5,050 nucleotides of DNA from Conexibacter sp. Its GTDB lineage: Bacteria; Actinomycetota; Thermoleophilia; Solirubrobacterales; Solirubrobacteraceae. Below the pieces are notes generated by a model that saw only the letters and a program-made list of their open reading frames with translations, did no database searches and was not told the DNA's origin. The position numbers and the translations under genes are program-made. The stretch spans positions 1 to 5,050 of the forward strand of contig JAOPZG010000552.1 of the NCBI GenBank assembly GCA_025964215.1, written 5' to 3'. Positions 4,313-5,050 of this stretch are shown piece after piece. Each line of letters starts with the position of its first letter. The first letter of the stretch is position 1.

Positions 4313-5050
4313 TCAGCGGGCGGCGCTGCGGGCGTCGAGGACGCCGTAGAGCAGGACCGCGGCGGCGGCGGAGACGTTGAGCGAGTCGACCCGGCCGCGC
4401 ATCGGCAGCGCGATCACGTCGTCGCACATCGCCTGCACGCGCGGGCGCAGGCCGGAGCCCTCGGCGCCCATCACGAGCACGACGCCGCCGGTGTAGTCCG
4501 GCTCGCGGTACGGCCGGCCCTTGGCCGCCGCGCCGTAGACCCAGCAGCCCGCGCCCTTGGCCTCGCCGAGGTAGTCGGCGAGGTTGCGGACCTGCGCGAT
4601 CTTGAGGTGCTCGACCGCGCCGGCCGACGCCTTGGCCGCCGCGGCGGTGACCTCGGCGCTGCGGCGGTTGGGGATGACGATCCCGCTCGCGCCCGCGGCC
4701 TCCGCGCTGCGCGCGATCGCCCCGAGGTTCTGCGGGTCCTGGATCTCGTCGAGCGCGACGATCAGCGGCGCCGGGCCGGTGAGCAGCGCCGCGGGATCGG
4801 CATACGGGTAGGGGCCGACGTCGGCCACGAGGCCCTGGTGCGCGTCGCTGCCGCAGCGCTGGGTCAGCCAGTCGCCGTCGGCCGGCTCGAGCAGGATCCC
4901 GTCGAGCCACGGCTCCTTCGCCGCGCCCGCGGTCGCCCAGATGCGCTTGATCTCGCGCCGGCCGGCGCGCAGCGCCTCGAAGATCGGGTTGCGGCCGTAG
5001 AGGTACTCGACGTGCTCGCGCTCGCGGTCGGGCTTGCGCGGCTCGTGCGC
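4313..5050 (-). CDS. rlmB: 23S rRNA 2'-O-methyltransferase RlmB (TrmH/SpoU family), 5' end outside window
   Basis: The frame is open from the window edge to TGA 4315-4313, giving 245 residues with no ATG, GTG or TTG in the first 30 visible codons, so the start lies just beyond the window. RlmB methylates the ribose of a conserved guanosine (Gm2251 in E. coli) in the 23S peptidyl-transferase region, using S-adenosylmethionine. The N-terminal RNA-binding domain begins with YLYGRNPIFEALRAGRR (visible residues 16-32). The knotted SpoU catalytic domain has all three signatures: motif 1 NLGAIARSA (about 108-116), motif 2 MGAEGSGL (194-201) and motif 3 DSLNVSAAAA (222-231). The related TrmL and TrmH lack this N-terminal domain, so rlmB is the better name, also supported by the adjoining sigH. 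Confidence 0.93.
   Translation of the reverse strand, partial: AHEPRKPDREREHVEYLYGRNPIFEALRAGRREIKRIWATAGAAKEPWLDGILLEPADGDWLTQRCGSDAHQGLVADVGPYPYADPAALLTGPAPLIVALDEIQDPQNLGAIARSAEAAGASGIVIPNRRSAEVTAAAAKASAGAVEHLKIAQVRNLADYLGEAKGAGCWVYGAAAKGRPYREPDYTGGVVLVMGAEGSGLRPRVQAMCDDVIALPMRGRVDSLNVSAAAAVLLYGVLDARSAAR

Noticed and set aside
1..5050. CRISPR arrays, insertion sequences, tRNA or rRNA genes
   Set aside because: No spaced direct repeats, transposase domains, terminal inverted repeats or cloverleaf-like sequences were seen on reading through the window. No search tool was used.

Overview
The window is uniformly GC-rich, high-GC-actinobacterial DNA. A Bacillus-type SigH sigma factor in an actinobacterial codon context, GTG starts, short-leader promoters and a SLAC-like small laccase together suggest a member of the Thermoleophilia (Solirubrobacterales: Solirubrobacter/Conexibacter/Patulibacter-like). 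That placement is an inference from gene content, not from a marker gene.

Left half (1-3098): a divergent export locus. On the minus strand a Tat-exported two-domain multicopper oxidase (1265-2374) is followed after 13 bp by a Sec-exported right-handed beta-helix protein (start GTG 1251, running off the left edge). The beta-helix ribosome-binding site is built into the oxidase stop codon, so the two are very probably one operon. Divergent from them is a TetR-family repressor (2451-3098). The 76-bp gap holds two back-to-back promoters and a cluster of three TGGNCA-type half-sites, the obvious place for the TetR protein to act on both directions. The TetR gene ends tail-to-tail with the next gene, the two stop codons sharing the 4-bp palindrome CTAG.

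Right half (3095-5050): all on the minus strand and in transcription order, the 23S rRNA 2'-O-methyltransferase rlmB (runs off the right edge, stop at 4313), sigH (start GTG 4131), then a 126-residue single-pass membrane protein of unknown function 8 bp behind sigH. The rlmB-sigH order matches the Bacillus subtilis rlmB-yacP-sigH-rpmG-secE-nusG neighbourhood, but here sigH is followed by the membrane protein and not by rpmG/secE.

The most unusual part is the roughly 180-bp stretch between rlmB and the sigH start. It carries a candidate promoter and three consecutive stem-loops. The last one covers part of the sigH Shine-Dalgarno sequence, and its left arm can alternatively pair with the purine-rich loop of the middle one. 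This is the layout expected of a translation-controlling RNA switch, though nothing here names a ligand or trigger. No tRNA, rRNA, insertion sequence or CRISPR array was recognised. The long open frames opposite the real genes are by-products of the high GC content.
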